DNA of 9,481 bases from an uncultured Clostridia bacterium (lineage in GTDB: Bacteria > Bacillota > Clostridia > TANB77 > CAG-508), in contig CAOSZT010000072.1 of assembly GCA_948528155.1 (NCBI GenBank), forward strand, positions 1,719 through 11,199. Reading direction: 5' to 3'. Below the pieces are notes generated by a model. The model had not been told where the DNA came from. It saw only the letters and a program-made list of their open reading frames with translations, and ran no database searches. Below are positions 5,684 to 9,481 of the stretch, piece after piece (within the stretch, counting starts at the first letter, position 1; each line of letters starts with the position of its first letter). The position numbers and the translations under genes are program-made.

Positions 5684-7196
5684 ATCTGCATCATATTCAA
5701 TTCCTAATGCTTATCAATGTTTAGGGTCTTATGTATTTACAGATCCAAAGGGTGAGCTTTATGATAGAACTGCTGGATATTTAAAAGAGCATGGATATGA
5801 AATTAAAGTTTTAAATTTGGTAAGACCTCAATATAGTGATGGGTATAATCCTTTAATGCACGTTTCGTCTGAATTAGATGTTGATGTTATTGCAAATACA
5901 GTTGTAAAAGGTCAAAAGAGTGATAGTGGATCAGATCCATATTGGGATGATATGGCTGAGATGTTATTAAAGGCTTTGATTTATTATTTGATTGCTACAA
6001 GGCCAGAAGAAGAACAAAACCTTGCTAGTTGTGCTGAACTAGTAAGAGCTGCTAATAAAAATGGTGGAAGTAATTTACTTTCAGATTTGATAAATCAATT
6101 ACCATATGATCATCCAGCAAGAATGTATTATAAATCAATAGAAATAGCCCCAGAGAAAACATATGGGTCAATATTAAGTTCATTGCAGTCAAAACTTGGT
6201 AAATTTGATTCTAAAGATATTGCAGAATTGACTTCTACTGATACTATTGATTTTGATGAAATTGGTAGTAAAAAAACAGCAGTTTATGTAATTTCTTCTG
6301 ATACACATACTGCTTATGACTTTTTACTTACAATATTTTTCTCTCAAATGATACAACAGTTGTATGATTTTGCTGATAAAAATGGTGGTAGGTTAAAAGA
6401 GAGAACTTATTTTATTTTAGATGAGTTTGCTAATATTGGTAAGATTCCTGATTTTGACAAAAAGATTTCAACTTCAAGAAGTAGAGGTATTTCTTTTAGT
6501 GTTATTTTACAAAATATAGATCAGTTAGAAGCTGTTTATGAAAAATCTTATGAAACTATTATGGGTAACTGTGATACACATGTATTTTTGGGAAGTAACT
6601 CTTTTAAAACAGTTGAGTATTTTTCAAAATCTTTAGGGGAAAAGACTATTGGTAGAGATAATATTTCTATAAATAAAGATAAACAAAATCATAGAACAGG
6701 AAAGAGTTTGTCAGATCAAGTTATGGCTAGAGCTCTTATGACACCAGATGAACTTAGAAGAATGGATAATGATTTGTGTATAATTTATGAAAAAGGTATT
6801 AAACCTGTAAAGGCCAATAAGTTTTATTATTTTAAACACCCTATGGCAAGAGAAATGCAGAGACTTGAAATTAGCCATAATGATATTGGTGAGATTGATA
6901 GAGGAACTTGGAGGAAGTATAATCCATATAATCCTTATTCTGAAGGCAATGATGAAAAGGCTGCTCAAAATTTAGATATAGAGTCTTTAGATGATTTATT
7001 TGAGGATGATTTTGCTAGTAAAGATAGTTCTGATAAAGAGGAAATTTTGCCAAATAGTGATAATTTAGAAAAAATTTCTGATTTAGGTTTTGATGATGCT
7101 CCTGTTCTTCCTCAAGTTGAAGAGGAAACTTATGATTTACAAAAGGAGTTAGAAGCTAAGTTTGATGAGTTATTTGGACCTTTAGATGATAATTAA
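5661..7196 (+). CDS. VirD4/TraG-type coupling protein, C-terminal ATPase part (after frameshift)
   Basis: This is the motor half of the coupling protein; joined to the upstream part it gives about 664 residues, a normal size for the family. It opens with GSGSGKS (the rest of Walker A). It continues with FTDPKGELYDRTAGYLKEHG and the Walker B region YFILDEFANIGKIPDF (Asp-Glu at about 407-408 of the joined protein). Next come the STSRSRGISFSVILQNIDQLEAVY and GNCDTHVFLGSNSFKTVEYFSKSLG blocks, all diagnostic of TraG/TraD/VirD4 ATPases. The last 80 or so residues form an acidic, probably disordered tail. TTG 5661 is only the frame opening, not a convincing start: no ribosome binding site lies close enough. 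There are no other disruptions in 509 codons. No relaxase, VirB4 or VirB6 gene lies within the window. A strong terminator follows. Confidence 0.93.
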   Translation: MDGSGSGKSASYSIPNAYQCLGSYVFTDPKGELYDRTAGYLKEHGYEIKVLNLVRPQYSDGYNPLMHVSSELDVDVIANTVVKGQKSDSGSDPYWDDMAEMLLKALIYYLIATRPEEEQNLASCAELVRAANKNGGSNLLSDLINQLPYDHPARMYYKSIEIAPEKTYGSILSSLQSKLGKFDSKDIAELTSTDTIDFDEIGSKKTAVYVISSDTHTAYDFLLTIFFSQMIQQLYDFADKNGGRLKERTYFILDEFANIGKIPDFDKKISTSRSRGISFSVILQNIDQLEAVYEKSYETIMGNCDTHVFLGSNSFKTVEYFSKSLGEKTIGRDNISINKDKQNHRTGKSLSDQVMARALMTPDELRRMDNDLCIIYEKGIKPVKANKFYYFKHPMAREMQRLEISHNDIGEIDRGTWRKYNPYNPYSEGNDEKAAQNLDIESLDDLFEDDFASKDSSDKEEILPNSDNLEKISDLGFDDAPVLPQVEEETYDLQKELEAKFDELFGPLDDN

Positions 7197-7209
7197 AATA
7201 TGAATTTTT

Positions 7210-7245
7210 AAAAATAGCTACTATAATGAAAGTAGCTATTTTTTT
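7210..7245 (+). terminator. intrinsic terminator of the coupling-protein unit
   Basis: A perfect 13-base stem, AAAAATAGCTACT (7210-7222) with AGTAGCTATTTTT (7231-7243), has an 8-base loop and a T tract to 7245. It starts 13 bases after the coupling-protein stop codon. It is the best terminator in the window and separates this unit from the DNA-repair pair. Confidence 0.9.
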
Positions 7246-7267
7246 AACTATTTTTTATGTTTTTATT

Positions 7268-7329
7268 GTAACTATTCAGATAATATTATATAACTCTTTT
7301 GCGGATATAAATTATTTTTGAATAGTTAT
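7268..7329. repeat. long imperfect inverted repeat (62-base hairpin)
   Basis: The outer arms TAACTATTCA (7269-7278) and TGAATAGTTA (7319-7328) are perfect 10-base complements. The pairing extends inward through 7279-7280/7317-7318, then 7281-7284/7311-7314 after a 2-base bulge, then 7286-7291/7305-7310 after a single bulged A. That makes about 23 pairs, two of them G-U, closing a 13-base loop that holds the only GC-rich bases (GCGG). It lies beyond one gene unit's terminator and before the next promoter, so it belongs to neither transcript. TAACTATT also occurs directly at 7245-7252. Function is unknown. Confidence 0.6.
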
Positions 7330-7367
7330 TAAAAATTCTGTAAAGTTGTAATGTTCGCTTGTTTTTT

Positions 7368-7396
7368 TTGTAAAAATAGATTATATTAACTATAAT
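7368..7396 (+). promoter_or_regulatory. sigma-A promoter of the YhaO/YhaN-like pair
   Basis: TTGTAA (7368-7373) and TATAAT (7391-7396) have 17-base spacing. Transcription from about 7403 would leave about 24 bases to the ATG at 7427. A GTTCG just upstream (7353-7357) equals one half of a Bacillus LexA box, but the other half is absent, so SOS control is not supported by this sequence. Confidence 0.7.
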
Positions 7397-7426
7397 ATTA
7401 TAAGAAATTAAGATTTTGGAGGAAAT

Positions 7427-8512
7427 ATGAAGTTTGTACATATTGCAGATATGCACTTTGATAGTCCTTTTGTTAATCTTTCAGATAAGGAAAATTTGGG
7501 AGATTTGAGAAGACTTGATCAAAGAAAAGTTTTTAAAAAAGTTATTGATTATATAAAAGAAAATGATATAGATTATTTTTTTATTTCTGGTGATTTTTAT
7601 GAGCAGAAATATGTAAAAAAAACTACAATTGAATATATAAATAATTTATTTAAGGAGATTTCGAATACTAAAGTGTTTATAGCTCCAGGTAATCATGATC
7701 CATTTACTAGAAATTCTTATTATAGTAAATTTAATTGGAATGATAATGTTAAGATTTTTGGATCAGAAATAGAAAAGGTTGCTTGTAATGGTGTAAATAT
7801 TTATGGATTTGGTTTTAGTAATTTTTATTGTAAATCTTGTGGTATAGATAATATTGAAATTGATGATAAAAGTAATTTGAATATTTTAGTAATACATGGA
7901 TCATTAGATGGAGGAAATATTGAAGACAATGAGTATAACCCATTGTCTAGGAAAGTGCTATCTGAAAAAGGTTTTGATTATGTTGCTTTAGGACATATTC
8001 ATAAATTAGATTATAATAATGAAACAGATCAAAGAGTTGTATATCCAGGTTCAATAGTTTCTTTAGGTTTTGATGAACTTGGTAAACATGGTATGATATG
8101 TGGTAATATAGAAAAGGATGAAATTAGTTTACAGTTCATATCATTAGATGATACAGAGTTTAAATTGCAGGAAATTGATGTTACTAATATTATCTCTAAA
8201 GAAGAATTAATTGAGAAAATAAATGATTTTATGTTTGATGAAAATACTTTAGTAGAGATTATTTTGGTAGGTAAAAGAAATTTTGAAATTGATAAATATG
8301 AATTATACAAGTTTGTTACAAATGATAAAGTCATTAAATTGAAAGATAAAACGAAAATTAATTATGATTTGAATATATTGGCTAATGAGAGTACTTTAAA
8401 GGGTTTATTTGCCAAAAAGATGTTAGAGAGACTGGGTGATCAAGATTTATCAGATGAAGACAAAATATTAGTGGAAAAGGCAGTTGAAATAGGACTTGAT
8501 GCTTTGGAGTAA
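7427..8512 (+). CDS. YhaO/SbcD-like metallophosphoesterase (DNA repair nuclease subunit)
   Basis: This is a calcineurin-like phosphoesterase of the SbcD/Mre11 group, the two-metal nuclease partner of an SMC/Rad50-type ATPase in DNA-end processing. All metal-binding motifs are in order: D8-x-H10 (HIADMHFDSP), GD 55-56 (FISGDFYE), GNHD 88-91, H157 (VIHGS) and GHIH 189-192. The opening HIADMHFDSPF and the type of partner gene favour YhaO over SbcD proper. At 361 residues it is somewhat shorter than Bacillus YhaO, the difference lying after the catalytic domain. ATG 7427 follows GGAGG at 7418-7422. The partner ATPase gene starts 89 bases after its stop with no terminator or clear promoter between, so they probably share a transcript. 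Soluble and cytoplasmic; no anomaly in catalytic residues. Confidence 0.92.
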   Translation: MKFVHIADMHFDSPFVNLSDKENLGDLRRLDQRKVFKKVIDYIKENDIDYFFISGDFYEQKYVKKTTIEYINNLFKEISNTKVFIAPGNHDPFTRNSYYSKFNWNDNVKIFGSEIEKVACNGVNIYGFGFSNFYCKSCGIDNIEIDDKSNLNILVIHGSLDGGNIEDNEYNPLSRKVLSEKGFDYVALGHIHKLDYNNETDQRVVYPGSIVSLGFDELGKHGMICGNIEKDEISLQFISLDDTEFKLQEIDVTNIISKEELIEKINDFMFDENTLVEIILVGKRNFEIDKYELYKFVTNDKVIKLKDKTKINYDLNILANESTLKGLFAKKMLERLGDQDLSDEDKILVEKAVEIGLDALE

Positions 8513-8588
8513 AGTTTTGTTTTTTTAATTTTTAGATTTTAAATTATGAATAAAAATTTTAATAAATTTTAAAAATGAAGATAATATT

Positions 8589-8594
8589 AGGAGG
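8589..8594 (+). promoter_or_regulatory. ribosome binding site that selects a TTG start
   Basis: A perfect AGGAGG lies 7 bases before TTG 8602. An ATG at 8575 is in the same frame nine codons upstream, but it has no ribosome binding site of its own and the AGGAGG would fall inside its coding sequence. The TTG start also gives an N-terminus (MKINKVIINSYGKLKN) that aligns with the family's usual first strand. Confidence 0.85.
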
Positions 8595-8601
8595 AATAAT
8601 T

Positions 8602-9481
8602 TTGAAAATAAATAAGGTAATTATTAATTCTTATGGTAAATTGAAAAATAGAGAAATTGATTTAGATAGTGGAATAAATGTTATTTATGGAAAAAATGAA
8701 GCAGGAAAGTCTACATTGATTAATTTTTTAATTAATTCATTTTATGGAATTTCTAAAAATAAAAGGGGGAAAGAGGTTTCAGATTATGATAAGTATAAGC
8801 CTTGGGTAGGAGAAGAATTTTCAGGAAAATTAGAATATGAATTGGATAGTAAAGAAAAGTTTGAGATATATAGAGATTTTAATAAAAAGAATCCTAAAAT
8901 ATTTAATGAAAATATGGAGGATATTTCAAAGGATTTTAATATTGATAAAAATAGGGGAAATGAGTTTTTTTATGAACAGACTAAAATTGATGAAGAGTTG
9001 TTTTTATCTACTCTTGCTATAAATCAAAATGAGGTTAAATTAGAAAATCAAGCTCAGAATTTTTTGATACAGAAAATTGCTAATTTAGCTCAAACTGGTG
9101 ATGATAGTACATCTTTTAAAAGGGTAATTGATAGAATAAATAGAAGACAATTAGATGAAGTAGGGACTGAAAGATCTAGAGAAAAACCTATAAATTTAAT
9201 TAGTAAAAATATAATGGAGTTACAGAAAGAAAAAGAGGAGTTAGAAAAGTATAGAAATTTTAATTATCAATTTGAAAATGAAGAAAATAGTTTGATAGAA
9301 GAAATTGCTATTTTAGAGAATGAGAATGAGTTTTTAAAGGAGATAAAGTTATTAAATGAAAATGAGAAAATAGAAAATGAGAAAATTAAAATTAAGGAAA
9401 ATATAAAAAATGAGAATTTGGAAAAAATTAATTTAATAAATAATAAAATAAATGAGTTTAAAATAAATAATAAAGATATTT
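8602..9481 (+). CDS. YhaN-like SMC/Rad50-type AAA ATPase, 5' part (runs off the window)
   Basis: The window holds the first 293 codons of an SMC/Rad50-like ATPase, the likely partner of the YhaO-like nuclease encoded just upstream. The N-terminal half-ATPase shows a strand with INSYGKLKNREIDL, the Walker A GKNEAGKST (30-38), and a Q-loop glutamine in AINQNEV (Q142). From about residue 200 it becomes Lys/Glu/Asn/Ile-rich coiled coil. The signature motif and Walker B would lie in the missing C-terminal part. GKNEAGKSTL is the YhaN/RecF-like form; SbcC usually has a TGSGKST-type loop followed by DAI. It starts at TTG 8602, chosen from the AGGAGG at 8589-8594, and has no stop before the window end, so it is incomplete by truncation and not broken. 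Its 3' part is very Asn/Lys-rich, as expected for coiled coil in an AT-rich genome. Confidence 0.9.
   Translation, partial: MKINKVIINSYGKLKNREIDLDSGINVIYGKNEAGKSTLINFLINSFYGISKNKRGKEVSDYDKYKPWVGEEFSGKLEYELDSKEKFEIYRDFNKKNPKIFNENMEDISKDFNIDKNRGNEFFYEQTKIDEELFLSTLAINQNEVKLENQAQNFLIQKIANLAQTGDDSTSFKRVIDRINRRQLDEVGTERSREKPINLISKNIMELQKEKEELEKYRNFNYQFENEENSLIEEIAILENENEFLKEIKLLNENEKIENEKIKIKENIKNENLEKINLINNKINEFKINNKDI

Noticed and set aside
6711..6968. Minus-strand open frames over the coupling protein, and similar ones over murF, the small genes and the YhaO-like gene
   Set aside because: They are antisense to clear genes and lack recognisable domains; AT-rich coding DNA produces such frames by chance.
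7353..7357. GTTCG near the YhaO-like promoter as part of a LexA box
   Set aside because: The matching left half CGAAC is absent at the required spacing (AGTTG is found instead), so only a half-site exists.
8837..9022. Short + strand frame inside the YhaN-like gene
   Set aside because: It lies wholly within a recognisable coding region in another frame and has no ribosome binding site.
8602..9481. SbcC assignment for the last gene
   Set aside because: The P-loop GKNEAGKSTL and the following sequence fit YhaN-type ATPases; SbcC typically has a TGSGKST loop followed by DAI. The missing C-terminus keeps this open to revision.

Overview
The window is very AT-rich (roughly a quarter G+C by eye), uses the standard code with UGG as Trp, and carries all its genes on the + strand. 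A spore small acid-soluble protein, peptidoglycan-precursor ligases, strong AGGAGG-type ribosome binding sites and sigma-A promoters with 17-base spacers point to an endospore-forming, low-GC Firmicute, most likely a member of Clostridia. The first 30 bases are an exception: they are about 73% G+C, contain an 8-base SbfI site, and look like foreign linker or assembly sequence.

Layout from left to right: (1) an SspF-like alpha/beta small acid-soluble spore protein (288-464) with a candidate sigma-G promoter and its own terminator. (2) A two-gene wall operon, murF (662-2062) and ddl (2067-3116), with a near-consensus sigma-A promoter and a terminator. Ddl makes the D-Ala-D-Ala dipeptide that MurF adds to the UDP-MurNAc-tripeptide. 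(3) A zinc-finger-less DnaJ/CbpA-type co-chaperone (3221-4090) with an extended -10 promoter. (4) An accessory unit starting at a perfect-consensus promoter (4222-4250). It holds two small proteins I do not recognise (175 and 105 aa) and a VirD4/TraG-type coupling ATPase (5201-7196), and ends at a strong terminator (7210-7245). The coupling-protein gene carries a +1 frameshift exactly inside its Walker A motif. (5) A 62-base imperfect hairpin (7268-7329). (6) A second sigma-A promoter driving a YhaO-like metallophosphoesterase nuclease (7427-8512) and the first 293 codons of a YhaN-like SMC/Rad50-type ATPase (8602 to the window end), a DNA-repair pair.

The region that does not fit a housekeeping picture is unit 4. 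It is a lone type IV coupling protein, with no relaxase, VirB4 or other transfer gene in view, co-transcribed with two uncharacterised soluble proteins and inserted between chromosomal housekeeping genes. It could be the remnant of a conjugative element or a small dedicated system that uses a VirD4-type motor. The sequence alone does not decide between these, and the Walker A frameshift must be resolved first (sequencing error, real inactivation, or recoding).
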